Shown here: positions 17,078-26,827 of the stretch, piece by piece | Numbering within the stretch: the first letter of the stretch is position 1 | Layout of the letters: every line of letters begins with the position of its first letter | Origin: Verrucomicrobiota bacterium | GTDB taxonomy: Bacteria > Verrucomicrobiota > Verrucomicrobiia > Opitutales > Opitutaceae | Reading direction: 5' to 3' | NCBI GenBank assembly: GCA_025361935.1 | Contig: JANYJB010000072.1 | Span: forward strand, 1-36,496 | DNA length: 36,496 nucleotides | Notes under the pieces: model-generated | Seen by the model: only the letters and a program-made list of their open reading frames with translations | The model's database searches: none | What the model was told of the DNA's origin: nothing | Made by a program: the position numbers and the translations under genes

Positions 17078-19206
17078 ACGGCTTCACCCTGCAACAACCG
17101 TGGCTGCTTCTCGCGTTGGCGCTGGTGCCGGCGCTAGCTCTCCTTTTCCTGCGGGCGCGACGCAAGCGCGAGATGCTGCTGCACGCTTATGGCGCATTGC
17201 GGTCGGCGGAAATAACCGCACGCGGCCATGAACGGCGCCGCAGCGAATGGTGCGTCGTCGCGGCGGTCGCCCTGCTCGTGCTAGCGCTGGCGCGGCCCGG
17301 AGCGAATCCTCGTCCCGGTTCATCGCCGGAAGGCGGGCGCGACGTGGTTTTTATCCTCGACGTTTCTCGCAGCATGTTGGGGGACGACGTCCGCCCCAGC
17401 CGTTTAGAACGGGCCAAGGCGGATATTTCGCGTTGCCTCGATTCACTGCACGATGACCGCGTCGGGCTGGTGTTGATTGAGGGCGCGGCAGCCATCCGCT
17501 GTCCGCTGACGACCGATTACGACTTTTTCCGAACACAACTCCGGGACGCTGTGCCGGACAGCGTGCCCAAAGGCAGCACTTACCTCGAACTGGGTCTGGA
17601 AAAAACCACGGACCGGATGCTGGTCAAGAATCGTGCGGATTTCGAGGACGTGATTCTGCTCACGGATGGAGGCGATCAGGGCAGTCATCCCGAAAACGCC
17701 ATCGCCGCGTTGAATGCCGCCCGGGCGAGGCTGCTGGTGGTGGGTTACGGCGATCCGCAGATTGGCGCACGCATTCCGGAAGGCGAAAGTGGAACGAACG
17801 CGTTTATCATGTATGAAGGCCGGGAAGTCTGGACGCGGCTGGACGAAGCGGCTCTGCAAACGCTGGCCTCTGCGGCCGCGCCGGGAAAATATGTGCGCGG
17901 CGGCACGCCGAATTTCGACCTAGGTCGGGTATACCAGGAATGGAGCGCCAACTCGCCACGCCAGTTTTTACAAGGTCGCAGCGGTTTGAAATACGACGAA
18001 TACTTCGCGTGGCTGATCGTGCCGGCGCTGGCCCTGCTGCTTTATCCGTTCCCCGTCCTGCGCCGGCAGCCGATGTTGTTTCTGATGGTTATTTTGATGG
18101 CGGAAAAATTACCCGCCGCGGAAGCAAACGACAACGTGGCTCGACTGCGCACGGCAGTATCAGCCGCCACGGATTCGCGGCAGCACGGCGAACGGGCCTT
18201 TGAACTCGGGGTGGCGTTGATGCACGAAAAAGCCTTTTCGGATGCCGCCAAGGCCTTCGCATCGGCCGCGAATGACGCGGCCACCGCGGGCGCCGCGGCG
18301 GGCTGCTATTTCAACGCCGCGCTGGCAGAGGGCGCACTGGCAGAGGCCACCGCAAACGATCCAAGCGCACAGTTTCACGCGCTGGACTCGGCCATCGTGG
18401 ATCTGCGGCGGGTGCGCTTGCTGCGACCCGACTGGCCTACGGCGGCCCGGGGCCTGGAAGTTCTGTATGCCCGCCACGCAGATGCCGTGAGGGAGATGAA
18501 AGCGCAACAAGACGATCAGAACAAACTGAACCGGCAGTCCGCCGCATTGCAGAAGGAATTGGAACGGTTGATCGAGGAACAAAAAAAACTGCTCGCCACC
18601 AGCAACCAGCTGCAACGCGACCAGACGACACCGGCTGATGAAAAAACCGCACATTTGATAACTTTGAAAAGCCAGCAAGCCGAACTCGGCCAACAAACCG
18701 AATCGGCGCGTGAAAAAATGGCCATTTTACGCGACACCGCGCGCAGCCTCATTAGAAAACTGAACACGGACCAGAAACAGCCGCTTAACGATGAAGTCAT
18801 ACCCACCGGGTTTGACGAGCCGTTGCAGCATGTGACGCTGGCCCGCGCCGCGCAGGATCGCGCCGTGCGATTGCTCGGCCCGCTTGAGCAGTTGAGACCA
18901 GCGGTGGAGGCCAAGCAGGAGGCCGTCAAGGAATTGACTGCCGCCCTGGCGGCAGGCCAGCAGGGTCAGGATGACCAGAAGTCCGACGACGCCGAAGATT
19001 CGGACATGGCCGACTCATCGGACAGCGATAATACCTCCAACCAGTCCATGCCGACGAAAAGCGATTTTTTATCCGACCCGGTGAATCGCGCATTGCCCAA
19101 ACCCAATTTTAGTCCGGAAGAAATTTTGCAGGAGGAACAGGCCAACGCGCAGGCGCGAACCAAAAACCAACCCGCCCGCGTGGGCAAAGGAGAAAAAGAC
19201 TGGTGA
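17074..19206 (+). CDS. BatB-BatC fusion: VWA domain plus TPR/coiled-coil region
   Basis: The 710-residue product starts at GTG 17074 (overlapping the batA stop), with AAGGAGG at 17062-17068. A longer frame upstream lies inside batA. It has N-terminal helices (about 7-24 and 58-72) and a VWA domain with DVSRS at 96-100. A helix lies near 308-325, followed by another hydrophobic stretch near 332-345. After that comes a TPR-like repeat region (about 365-440), a long coiled coil (about 475-560), and an acidic Asp/Ser-rich segment before the basic end. BatB and BatC are separate genes in most species, so this is a fusion. The BatC part probably lies outside the cytoplasm. Confidence 0.85.
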   Translation: MNGFTLQQPWLLLALALVPALALLFLRARRKREMLLHAYGALRSAEITARGHERRRSEWCVVAAVALLVLALARPGANPRPGSSPEGGRDVVFILDVSRSMLGDDVRPSRLERAKADISRCLDSLHDDRVGLVLIEGAAAIRCPLTTDYDFFRTQLRDAVPDSVPKGSTYLELGLEKTTDRMLVKNRADFEDVILLTDGGDQGSHPENAIAALNAARARLLVVGYGDPQIGARIPEGESGTNAFIMYEGREVWTRLDEAALQTLASAAAPGKYVRGGTPNFDLGRVYQEWSANSPRQFLQGRSGLKYDEYFAWLIVPALALLLYPFPVLRRQPMLFLMVILMAEKLPAAEANDNVARLRTAVSAATDSRQHGERAFELGVALMHEKAFSDAAKAFASAANDAATAGAAAGCYFNAALAEGALAEATANDPSAQFHALDSAIVDLRRVRLLRPDWPTAARGLEVLYARHADAVREMKAQQDDQNKLNRQSAALQKELERLIEEQKKLLATSNQLQRDQTTPADEKTAHLITLKSQQAELGQQTESAREKMAILRDTARSLIRKLNTDQKQPLNDEVIPTGFDEPLQHVTLARAAQDRAVRLLGPLEQLRPAVEAKQEAVKELTAALAAGQQGQDDQKSDDAEDSDMADSSDSDNTSNQSMPTKSDFLSDPVNRALPKPNFSPEEILQEEQANAQARTKNQPARVGKGEKDW

Positions 19207-21026
19207 TGACTATACACAACAACCCCCTACTCTGCATTTGGCTGCTGCTGCTCACCCTTGCCGTGACTCCCCTGCGCCTACATGCAGCTCCGGAATTAAG
19301 CGCCAACGTGGACGCCCGCCAGTTTTTCGCGGGCGAAGGTTTTGTGTGGACGTTGACGGTTCGAGGCGCGAAGCAGGTCGAAGCCCCCGAAACGCCTGCG
19401 ACGCAAGATTTTTTCGGCCGCGCCCTTGATCCGCAGATTCTGGAGCAAGGCGGCGACAAAACTTTTGTTTACCGTTTCCGGCTCATGCCGCGTCGCGCCG
19501 GCTTGCTTACTTTGCCGCCAGTGACGATCACCGCGGATGAGCAAGAGTTGGCCACCTCTCCTCAGGTTCTAAGCGTTGGCGAACAGCAAACCACCAGCGC
19601 ACTGCGGCTTGAAGTGACCTTTGATCACCAGCAGGTGTATGCCGGCCAGCCAGTAATGTTGACATTCAAGCTACTGTCGTCGTTGCCGCTGGCGAGCCTC
19701 AAGGCGATGGACATCCAGTTGCCGCTTCTTTACCAGCGTGACTTTGACGTGATCGTGCCCGAGGCGGAACGCGTGGCGGGCGGGCAACCCGGGACCATCG
19801 GCCTGCCGGTGGAAGGCCAGAGGGGCATCGGCACCTTGGGTAAAATAAAAATCAACGACGAATCCTTTGATATCATCACCTTCCGCCGGATTTTCGTGCC
19901 GCATAAAGCGGGCAGCTATAAGTTTTCACCCGCGCATATGCTTTGTTCCTATCTGCCTCCGAGCGCCAACGGACGCTACGCGCAACCGCCTTATCCAAGT
20001 TATTTTGACAATGATTTCTTTGCGGGCATCGAGACGCAGGATGCTCATGTTCGCTACGGAGCCTCATCCGACGGTCTTTTGCTAACAGTAAAACCGCTGC
20101 CGGAGACCAACCGCCCGGCCAACTTCAGCGGTATAGTCGGCCACGGCGCGATGGTGGCAACGGCGGAACCGCAGACACTGACGATCGGCGATCCCGTTAC
20201 GCTGACGGTGCGGCTACAAGGGTTTGAGTCTCCCGAGGCCATCACGCTCCCTCCGCTGGCGAAGCTGGCTGATTTTGATGGACAGTTTCTCGTGCCCGAT
20301 CGGCAAGCACAACCGCGCGTCCTGGCCAATGAAGCGGTTTACGTGCAATCGCTACGACCTTTGAGCACGGCGGTGACGCAGGTGCCCGCACTCAAGGTTG
20401 TGGTTTTCAACCCGTCCACGAACCAATACGAAACACTGGCCTCCAAGCCCATTCCTCTGCGCATCCGCCCCGATGGCGACATCATCGCCCTTAATCTGAA
20501 ACCGAACACACCCTCGAACCGCGCGGTGAATCCATCCGGTATTTGGAATAATATCCCCCCCGATGCCGTGGATCCGCTGACACGTGCGGGGCGATGGGTA
20601 AAGTTAAGCTGGCCGGCGTGGCTGCTGCTGCCGCCAGTGCTGTTGTTCGCACTTGCAGGACCTGCGCAAAAATACCGGCTCAAACGCACCGACCCGGAAC
20701 AGTGGAGACGGCTAACGGCTTTTGCCAGACTGCGCCGTGCTCTCCGGCATGCCAAAAATGCCGCAGCGCAACACGCCGCAGTCGCTACGTATGTATCCAC
20801 GCGACTCGACATTCGCGAAGAGGCATTGAGCGAACGGGAGGTGTTGCGGGCTTTGCAGCGGTTGCGCATTGATGCTGACGAGGAAACGCGCGCCTGCCTG
20901 CACGAACTGTTCTACACCGCCGACCACACCCGCTTTGGTGGAGAACAAATCGCGCCCACTACATCGGTCGACTCGCAGCAACTCCTGAGCAAACTGGCCG
21001 TCTTGGAAAGGAGTTTTAACCCATGA
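19206..21026 (+). CDS. batD: BatD family (oxygen tolerance) membrane protein
   Basis: BatD is a large periplasmic protein with repeated beta-sandwich domains anchored by a C-terminal helix. Here a signal peptide (hydrophobic about 8-20, cut near HAAPEL) is followed by Ig-like repeats, first with FAGEGFVWTLTVRG. A membrane helix near 469-488 is preceded by basic residues, and a cytoplasmic alpha-helical tail of about 115 residues follows. The 606-residue length is normal. The start is ATG at 19206 overlapping the preceding TGA (TGATG); a GTG one codon earlier is equivalent. AAAGGAGA lies upstream at 19186-19193. Its stop overlaps the batE start (ATGA). Confidence 0.88.
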   Translation: MTIHNNPLLCIWLLLLTLAVTPLRLHAAPELSANVDARQFFAGEGFVWTLTVRGAKQVEAPETPATQDFFGRALDPQILEQGGDKTFVYRFRLMPRRAGLLTLPPVTITADEQELATSPQVLSVGEQQTTSALRLEVTFDHQQVYAGQPVMLTFKLLSSLPLASLKAMDIQLPLLYQRDFDVIVPEAERVAGGQPGTIGLPVEGQRGIGTLGKIKINDESFDIITFRRIFVPHKAGSYKFSPAHMLCSYLPPSANGRYAQPPYPSYFDNDFFAGIETQDAHVRYGASSDGLLLTVKPLPETNRPANFSGIVGHGAMVATAEPQTLTIGDPVTLTVRLQGFESPEAITLPPLAKLADFDGQFLVPDRQAQPRVLANEAVYVQSLRPLSTAVTQVPALKVVVFNPSTNQYETLASKPIPLRIRPDGDIIALNLKPNTPSNRAVNPSGIWNNIPPDAVDPLTRAGRWVKLSWPAWLLLPPVLLFALAGPAQKYRLKRTDPEQWRRLTAFARLRRALRHAKNAAAQHAAVATYVSTRLDIREEALSEREVLRALQRLRIDADEETRACLHELFYTADHTRFGGEQIAPTTSVDSQQLLSKLAVLERSFNP

Positions 21027-21820
21027 AATCGTGTCATCTGTTCACAGTATTTTTGCTGTTACTCACTGTTTCCGTCACGCAAGCAGCGGAATCCGCCGAA
21101 GCCATTTTTACCCGGGCCGCGCAACTGGCGGACGTCGATCTCGCCCAGTCGCGCGAGTTGTATCGCGTGGCAGCCTTGCAATTTCTGGCCGGAGCAAAGA
21201 CACAGCCGGCGACGCGCGGGCCGCTGCTTTACAACGCGGGCAACGCCTTCTTCCTGGCCGGCGATCTCGGCCGCGCCATCGTCGCGTATCGCCGGGCGGA
21301 ACAAATGATGCCCGGCTCGCCGCTCCTGCGAGACAATCTGGCCTTCGTCCGCAAGCAAAGCGGCAACCCCGACGAGCCCGTGCTGGCCAAGGGCTGGGAT
21401 GCGCTGCGTTTCTGGGTTTTGCCGCCGCCCGTTCGATGGCTGTTGATCGCGGGTGGTCTGGTGATTTTTTGGGCGGAGCTTTTGCGTCGCCAATGGACCG
21501 GACGGAGATGGCCAGACGCCGTGCACCTGGGTGGGCTGGCGTTGGCCGTGGTCATGGGAATGACTCTGCTTGTATCGGAATTATACGAGAGCCGTCGCTG
21601 TCGCGGCGTCTTGATCGTATCATCTGTTAACGCGCTCAAAGGGCCGGGCTACGGTTACGCGCCCGCGTTTACCGCGCCACTAGACGGGGGACTCGAATGC
21701 GACGTGCTGCGACGTGAAGGCGAATGGCTTAATCTGCGGCTGTCTGACGGCCGCCTGGCATGGGTGCAGTCAGCCACCGTAGAAATCTGGAATGACGAGA
21801 CTCGGTTACGTATCCTCTGA
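21023..21820 (+). CDS. batE: BatE: TPR plus SH3-like membrane protein
   Basis: The 265-residue protein begins with a signal peptide (1-21, cut after TQA). A TPR-like region with LYNAGNAFFLAGDLGRAI (about 70-90) follows, then two membrane helices (about 133-153 and 169-190). A C-terminal SH3-like domain spans about 198-258 and ends in LAWVQSATVEIW. This matches the BatE arrangement and closes the operon. The ATG overlaps the batD stop by four bases. A near-palindrome follows the stop within 12 nt. Confidence 0.88.
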   Translation: MKSCHLFTVFLLLLTVSVTQAAESAEAIFTRAAQLADVDLAQSRELYRVAALQFLAGAKTQPATRGPLLYNAGNAFFLAGDLGRAIVAYRRAEQMMPGSPLLRDNLAFVRKQSGNPDEPVLAKGWDALRFWVLPPPVRWLLIAGGLVIFWAELLRRQWTGRRWPDAVHLGGLALAVVMGMTLLVSELYESRRCRGVLIVSSVNALKGPGYGYAPAFTAPLDGGLECDVLRREGEWLNLRLSDGRLAWVQSATVEIWNDETRLRIL

Positions 21821-21831
21821 CCTGCCAGCAC

Positions 21832-21849
21832 ACCGACGCATGCATCGGT
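21832..21849. terminator. Near-palindrome just after batE (weak terminator or operator-like)
   Basis: An 18-bp dyad ACCGACGCATGCATCGGT has one mismatched pair. It lies 11 nt after the batE stop and is followed by a weak CCATTTTACC. The lack of a real U-run makes an intrinsic terminator doubtful. A regulator site upstream of the GDP-fucose synthase gene is an alternative. Confidence 0.3.
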
Positions 21850-21981
21850 CCATTTTACCGACGGCAGCTTGTTTAAAATTCACCCCGACTGATTTGTTCA
21901 TCATACGGACTTGCCCGGCAGCATGAGGTCTCGCAGTTTTTGTTTTCGTCAAAAAGACATCATCCCTTACAGCACTCCGGC

Positions 21982-22917
21982 ATGAAACTCTACATCTCAG
22001 GTCACAACGGCATGGTCGGTTCCGCATTGGTGCGGCGATATAAAAACGAGCCGGATACCACGCTCGTGCTCCGCTCCCGCAAGGAACTCGACCTTCTCTC
22101 GCAGGCCGACGTGGATAACTTTTTCGCGACCGAGAAGCCCGATGTCGCCATCATCGCAGCCGCCAAGGTCGGAGGTATCCACGCCAATAACACCTATCCA
22201 GCCGACTTCATTTACGAGAATCTTGCCGTCGCTTCCCATACAATTCACGCTGCCTGGAAACACGGCGTTAAAAAACTCCTTTTCTTGGGCAGTTCCTGCA
22301 TATACCCGAAGCACGCACCGCAGCCCATGCCCGAGGACTGCCTGCTCACCAGCGAACTGGAACCCACGAACGAGGCCTACGCCATCGCCAAGATCGCCGG
22401 CCTCAAGCTCTGCCAATATTACCGTAAGCAATACGGCGTGCGCTTTCACTCCGCCATGCCGACCAACCTTTACGGCCCGGGGGATAATTATCATCCGCAA
22501 AACTCCCACGTCCTCCCCGCTCTCATCCGCCGTTTTCATGAGGCGCGCCTCGATGGAAAGACCGATGTCGTCGCCTGGGGCACGGGCGCGCCTCGACGTG
22601 AATTCCTGCACGTCGACGATCTCGCCGACGCGTGCGCCTTCCTGCTTAAGCAGGACAACCCTCCCGACTGGGTAAACGTCGGCACTGGCACCGACGCGAC
22701 CATCAAGGAACTCACCGAAACGGTCGCCGCCGTGACCGGCTTCAAGGGAAAGATCGCCTGGGATGAGTCCAAACCCGACGGCACGCCGCGCAAATTGATG
22801 AATGTTTCCCGTCTCGCCGCGCTGGGCTGGCAGGCACGCATCCCGCTGCGCACCGGTCTGGAGAAAACCTACGCCTCGTTTCTGGCTGAACAGGCGGCGG
22901 GCACGCTCCGAGTGTGA
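21982..22917 (+). CDS. fcl: GDP-L-fucose synthase
   Basis: This enzyme makes GDP-L-fucose from GDP-4-keto-6-deoxymannose by epimerisation and NADPH reduction, for capsule, O-antigen or glycan synthesis. The 311-residue SDR protein has GHNGMVGS (7-14) for NADP binding. The conserved SSCIYP (104-109) is next, with Cys106 as a likely catalytic residue. Tyr133 and Lys137 of the YxxxK pair lie in YAIAK. The gene is monocistronic here; the partner gmd is not in the window. The start at 21982 (MKLYISGH) is the family start, and an earlier in-frame start at 21940 adds an unrelated leader. Confidence 0.94.
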   Translation: MKLYISGHNGMVGSALVRRYKNEPDTTLVLRSRKELDLLSQADVDNFFATEKPDVAIIAAAKVGGIHANNTYPADFIYENLAVASHTIHAAWKHGVKKLLFLGSSCIYPKHAPQPMPEDCLLTSELEPTNEAYAIAKIAGLKLCQYYRKQYGVRFHSAMPTNLYGPGDNYHPQNSHVLPALIRRFHEARLDGKTDVVAWGTGAPRREFLHVDDLADACAFLLKQDNPPDWVNVGTGTDATIKELTETVAAVTGFKGKIAWDESKPDGTPRKLMNVSRLAALGWQARIPLRTGLEKTYASFLAEQAAGTLRV

Positions 22918-22945
22918 GGTTTGAGCGCGGCAATCACGTCACCGA

Positions 22946-23677
22946 TCACATCCGCGCCGCCGCCGCTTCGTCCACCAGCCAGACGACACGATCGGAACAC
23001 GTTTGCAGGATTTGGGCGGGCGTCTTGGACGGATCAAAAGGATCGTGCAGCACGCGGCGCAACGCATCCGCCTTGCCGGCGCCGAGAGCCATCACGATAA
23101 TGAGTCCGCAGGTGCGCAGACCCGCGGGAGTGATGGTCAGACGCCAGCCCTTTCCCGGCACATCGACGGCAGCGAATGGCAGGTTGCCGTCATTTTCCAG
23201 CAAAGGACTTCCCGGAAAAAACGAGGCGGTGTGCGCATCGTCGCCCATGCCGAGAAAGCACACGTCGTAGCCTTTGCCCGGTCCGGCTAGGATCATCATG
23301 GTGCGTCGATAGGCTTCGGCGGCAGCGAGCGGTTCGTAGGCGACCATCCAAGGGTGGCGATGCTCCACCGGCACGCCCAGCGGTTCAAGCAACAGTCGCT
23401 CTGCGTTGCCAAAATTGCTCTGGTCGCTGTCGAGCAGAACATGGCGTTCGTCGCTCACGGTGAAGTGAGTGTTCACACACATTGACGCAGGCAACGCCTT
23501 TGTTGCGGCCGTCCACCGATACCAATCCTGCGGCGTAGACCCGCCGGTAAAGGCGCACGTAAAGTTTTTGGCCTTTGTCGCGGCGTAAGCGGCGACCGCG
23601 AGCGCGGCGGCCTTTTCAAAGACCTGCTCGCGGGTGCCGACGATGATTCGGCCGTATTCGGTGGAATGTTCTGTCAT
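22946..23677 (-). CDS. pgl: 6-phosphogluconolactonase
   Basis: This enzyme hydrolyses 6-phosphogluconolactone to 6-phosphogluconate in the oxidative pentose phosphate pathway. The 243-residue protein shows the family motifs FTGGSTPQDWY near the N-terminus and FLGMGDDAHTASFFPG in the middle, and the end carries WLVDEAA. It belongs to the DevB/SOL type. Its ATG overlaps the opcA stop by four bases (ATGA), so translation is coupled and the zwf-opcA-pgl operon is in pathway order. Confidence 0.94.
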   Translation of the reverse strand: MTEHSTEYGRIIVGTREQVFEKAAALAVAAYAATKAKNFTCAFTGGSTPQDWYRWTAATKALPASMCVNTHFTVSDERHVLLDSDQSNFGNAERLLLEPLGVPVEHRHPWMVAYEPLAAAEAYRRTMMILAGPGKGYDVCFLGMGDDAHTASFFPGSPLLENDGNLPFAAVDVPGKGWRLTITPAGLRTCGLIIVMALGAGKADALRRVLHDPFDPSKTPAQILQTCSDRVVWLVDEAAAARM

Positions 23678-24660
23678 GCGAAAAACATCGCCTCGCCCAA
23701 CGCAGCCTCGGGCGTGAGCAGACTGACTGCGGCGGGGAGGAGCGTGCGACCGGTGCCGAAGTCGGAATCAAAGTGGGCGCTGCCGTAGGCAAGGTCTCCG
23801 TTCCAATGAAAACGGTGGGCGTTGCGGTAGCTGAATTTCAGGTCGAAGGACTGGCATTCCTCGCAGGCCTCGGTTGCCATCTGCACCTCTCCCGTTTTCG
23901 CGCCGCAAACCTCCAGCCTCATCTTGGTCCAAGCCAGCAAGACGGCGGCCTCGGCGGTGACGGCGGCATGATGGCGCAGGGTGACGCCGGAAAGTCCGTC
24001 CACCAGCCTGGCGGGTTCATACGCGCTGAGAAACTGGCCGAGCGCCTGGCGAACGGGCAGCAGGCGAGCGTAGGCGAGATCGCGCACCGCCTCGGGCCGG
24101 GGCCAGGAAAACGTAAGCGCATCGGCCGGCACCAGGGCGCTGTCTATGAGCACGCGCTTGGAACGGCTCAGGAGATACTTGAACTGGTTGATTCGTGCAC
24201 TGGAGACAAACCGGTGCGCCCAGTAGTAAAGCGGCAGATCGCTGGAAAGGCAGATCGAGACCTGATCCTCGATGAAAGAACGTGCCCCGAATGAGTAATT
24301 GAGCATCACGAACTCGCAGCACCGGGTGTCGCCTTTGGATTTGCCGAGATGGCACTCGCCGTAAATCTTGGCGCGCACCTCGACGGCAGCGGTGTCGTCG
24401 GTCATGGGACAGAGCACCACCACGCGGCAGGGGTAGCGCCTGGAAAACGCGACCGCCGTCTGAAACTGCGCGACGGCATCCTTGGCAGTCGTGTTTAAGC
24501 CGAGGTGCATCACAAAGTTCACCTGCGTGGCCTTGGCATCGTCGGACGCGGGGGCGGCTCCGCCGTTGGCGGCGGTGTCGTCCCACATACTCGTGAGACT
24601 GTGCTTGATGGAGCCGACAGGAACCTCGATCCCGGGCAGGGCGTTGAAAATCGCGGGCAT
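23674..24660 (-). CDS. opcA: OpcA-like G6PDH assembly/activation protein
   Basis: OpcA is needed for assembly or redox activation of glucose-6-phosphate dehydrogenase in cyanobacteria and is also common in actinobacteria. The 328-residue protein shows PCRVVVLCPM near residue 80, a CC pair at CCEFVMLNY, DLPLYYWAH, and a C-terminal domain with WTKMRLEVC and FHWNGDLAYG. The overall pattern fits the OpcA family rather than any enzyme. It lies between zwf and pgl, overlapping pgl by four bases and starting 11 nt after zwf. Cys clusters (CPM, CC, CEEC) would allow redox control, which is inference. Confidence 0.85.
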   Translation of the reverse strand: MPAIFNALPGIEVPVGSIKHSLTSMWDDTAANGGAAPASDDAKATQVNFVMHLGLNTTAKDAVAQFQTAVAFSRRYPCRVVVLCPMTDDTAAVEVRAKIYGECHLGKSKGDTRCCEFVMLNYSFGARSFIEDQVSICLSSDLPLYYWAHRFVSSARINQFKYLLSRSKRVLIDSALVPADALTFSWPRPEAVRDLAYARLLPVRQALGQFLSAYEPARLVDGLSGVTLRHHAAVTAEAAVLLAWTKMRLEVCGAKTGEVQMATEACEECQSFDLKFSYRNAHRFHWNGDLAYGSAHFDSDFGTGRTLLPAAVSLLTPEAALGEAMFFA

Positions 24661-24671
24661 GTTCGGACGAA

Positions 24672-26210
24672 TCAGGGCTGGCGCCAGAGGTGACCGCCTT
24701 TGGCGAGAAGCGCATTGGCGTTAGCCGGTCCCCATGAACCGGCGGGATAGCTGTCCATGCCCTCGCGGCCGGCGGCGGCCCAGGCCGCGAGAACCGGGGT
24801 GTAGATTTTCCAAGATGTCTCGGCCTCGTCACCGCGGATAAAGAGCGTGCCGTCGCCGATCATGGCGTCGAGCACCAGGCGCTCGTAGGCTTCGGGCGTG
24901 TTGGAACCGAAGGTCGTCGAGTAGCGAAAGTTCATCTTCACCGGCTGAGTGCGTGTTTCGAGGCCGGGCACCTTGCCGTTGAGCACGAGGCCGAGGCCCT
25001 CGTCGGGCTGGATCTGGAACGCGAGCGTGTTGGGCGCGAGGTTGAAGCGCTCGCTCTCGGCGAACAACGTGCCAGGCGGACGCTTGAACTGGATCGCGAT
25101 CTCAGAGACGCGGCGGGCCATGCGCTTGCCAGACCGCAGGTAGAACGGCACGCCCTGCCATCGCCAGTTATTGATCGAAAGACGGATCGCCGCGTAGGTC
25201 TCGGTGGCGGACTCCGGATTGATGCCGGTCTCCTGAAGATAGCCGGCGACCTGCTTGCCGCCCATCATGCCGGCGGCGTATTGGGCGCGGGCCACGTCGC
25301 CGCCGTCGGCGAGGTTGAGCGGCTGAATGGCGCGGAGAAGTTTCACTTTTTCATCGCGAATCGCCTCGGCATCCAGCGATACGGGCGGTTCCATCGCGGT
25401 GAGCGCGACGAGTTGCATCGTGTGATTTTGAATCATGTCACGCAACGCGCCGCTTTGTTCATAGTAGCCGCCGCGCGTGCCTACGCCGACCTCCTCGGAC
25501 ACCGTTATCTGCACGGAGTCGATAAAGTTGCGGTTCCACAACGGCTCGAAAATCGAGTTAGCAAAACGCTGCACCAGCAGGTCCTGCACGGTCTCCTTGC
25601 CGAGATAGTGGTCGATGCGGTAAACCTGATGTTCCTCGAAAACCTGGCGGATCGTCTGGTTGAGAGCGAGGGCCGAGGTCAGGTCTTTGCCGAAGGGCTT
25701 TTCGATGATGACCTTCGCGTGGTGGGGTTTGCCGAGATATTTGGAAGCCAGCCCGCTAGCCCCGAGATTCAGCAGGATCGGCGCGAAAACGGAGGGGGGC
25801 GTGGAAATGTAGAACAGCGTCTGCACCTCACGGCCAAGATTTTTCTCGATGGCCTCGATGTGCGTGGCGAGCTTGTCGAACGCGGCTTTTTCATCGTAAC
25901 CGCCGGACACATAGCTGGTGCGTTCGGCGACGCGGCTCCAGACATCGGCATTGAGCTCGCGGCGGGAAAACTCCTTGATGGCTGCGGCCGCATCGGAACG
26001 GAATTCCTCGTCGGGGATCGGTTTGCGTCCGTAGCCTACAAGATGAAAATCCGCCGGGAGAAGGTTGTCGTAGCTCAGGTTGTAGATAGCAGGAATCAAT
26101 TTGCGGGCGGTCAGGTCGCCTGATGCGCCAAAAATGACGACGACTGTCGGGGGCGCACCGCGGTGCTTGCTGAGTCCTTGGAGAAAGGGATGACGTTGGG
26201 CTTCTGCCAT
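24672..26210 (-). CDS. zwf: Glucose-6-phosphate 1-dehydrogenase
   Basis: Zwf oxidises glucose-6-phosphate to 6-phosphogluconolactone and makes NADPH. The 512-residue protein has the dinucleotide-binding GASGDL (28-33), the IIEKPFGKDL substrate block, and RIDHYLGKE (198-206) with the catalytic His. Length is normal. It heads the zwf-opcA-pgl operon. The start is at 26210 with MAEAQRHPFLQG, which fits the leader seen in related proteins. Upstream, 80 nt separate it from yraN. Confidence 0.97.
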   Translation of the reverse strand: MAEAQRHPFLQGLSKHRGAPPTVVVIFGASGDLTARKLIPAIYNLSYDNLLPADFHLVGYGRKPIPDEEFRSDAAAAIKEFSRRELNADVWSRVAERTSYVSGGYDEKAAFDKLATHIEAIEKNLGREVQTLFYISTPPSVFAPILLNLGASGLASKYLGKPHHAKVIIEKPFGKDLTSALALNQTIRQVFEEHQVYRIDHYLGKETVQDLLVQRFANSIFEPLWNRNFIDSVQITVSEEVGVGTRGGYYEQSGALRDMIQNHTMQLVALTAMEPPVSLDAEAIRDEKVKLLRAIQPLNLADGGDVARAQYAAGMMGGKQVAGYLQETGINPESATETYAAIRLSINNWRWQGVPFYLRSGKRMARRVSEIAIQFKRPPGTLFAESERFNLAPNTLAFQIQPDEGLGLVLNGKVPGLETRTQPVKMNFRYSTTFGSNTPEAYERLVLDAMIGDGTLFIRGDEAETSWKIYTPVLAAWAAAGREGMDSYPAGSWGPANANALLAKGGHLWRQP

Positions 26211-26290
26211 AAGGGCTGGATTTCGGCAATGGGCAGGGGGCTAAGCAAGGCTAATGCTTTGAATCATCTGTATGAAAATCACCGGTTTTT

Positions 26291-26719
26291 TCATGGCCGG
26301 AAGTGCTTGGGGAACAACGGCACGTTTGAGAAATGCCTGACCTTCGGCTTGGCGTTGCCAAGGGTTGTCACCTCCATGACATCCAGCCGGAAAGTTTCCG
26401 GCGGCGGATGAAGTTGCCGCAAGTAGGCGGTCGCGGCGCGGCGCAGGACCTTTCTCTTGCGTGTATCGACCGTGAAGTAGCCGGGCACGAGCGCGGTGGC
26501 GGAGCGAGTCTTGACCTCCACAAACACCAGAACCTCGCCGTCGCGGCAAACGAGGTCGATTTCATCGCGACGGTCTCGCGGGCTGCGCCAGTTGCGGGCA
26601 ATGATCTTGAATCCGGCGTCGGCCAGAAAATCCGCCGCCACCCGCTCGCCTAGGACTCCCGTTGAACGCGCAGATGCGGTGCGAATGCGCGCAAACCAAG
26701 CCTTCAGTCGTTTCCACAT
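26291..26719 (-). CDS. yraN: YraN/UPF0102 family protein, endonuclease-like fold
   Basis: Proteins of this family have a restriction-endonuclease-like fold with a D...ExK core, but their substrate is not established. Here the conserved GERVAADFLADAGFKIIARN, then DEIDLVCRDGEVLVFVEVKTR, give the core Asp, Glu and Lys (EVK). The frame opens at 26764; starts at 26734 and 26719 (MWKRLKAWF) are alternatives. I chose 26719 (142 aa), closest to the usual length. No Shine-Dalgarno separates the options. It is divergent from the GspE-like gene. Confidence 0.88.
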   Translation of the reverse strand: MWKRLKAWFARIRTASARSTGVLGERVAADFLADAGFKIIARNWRSPRDRRDEIDLVCRDGEVLVFVEVKTRSATALVPGYFTVDTRKRKVLRRAATAYLRQLHPPPETFRLDVMEVTTLGNAKPKVRHFSNVPLFPKHFRP

Positions 26720-26827
26720 AGGTTGTTTTAACATCAAAGTTTGAAGGCCATGCCGGATTGTCATTGCGACATTGGTCTCCGGGTGGCAATTCCAGACACA
26801 ACGCCGCCATCAAGGCGCCCTCCCCCC

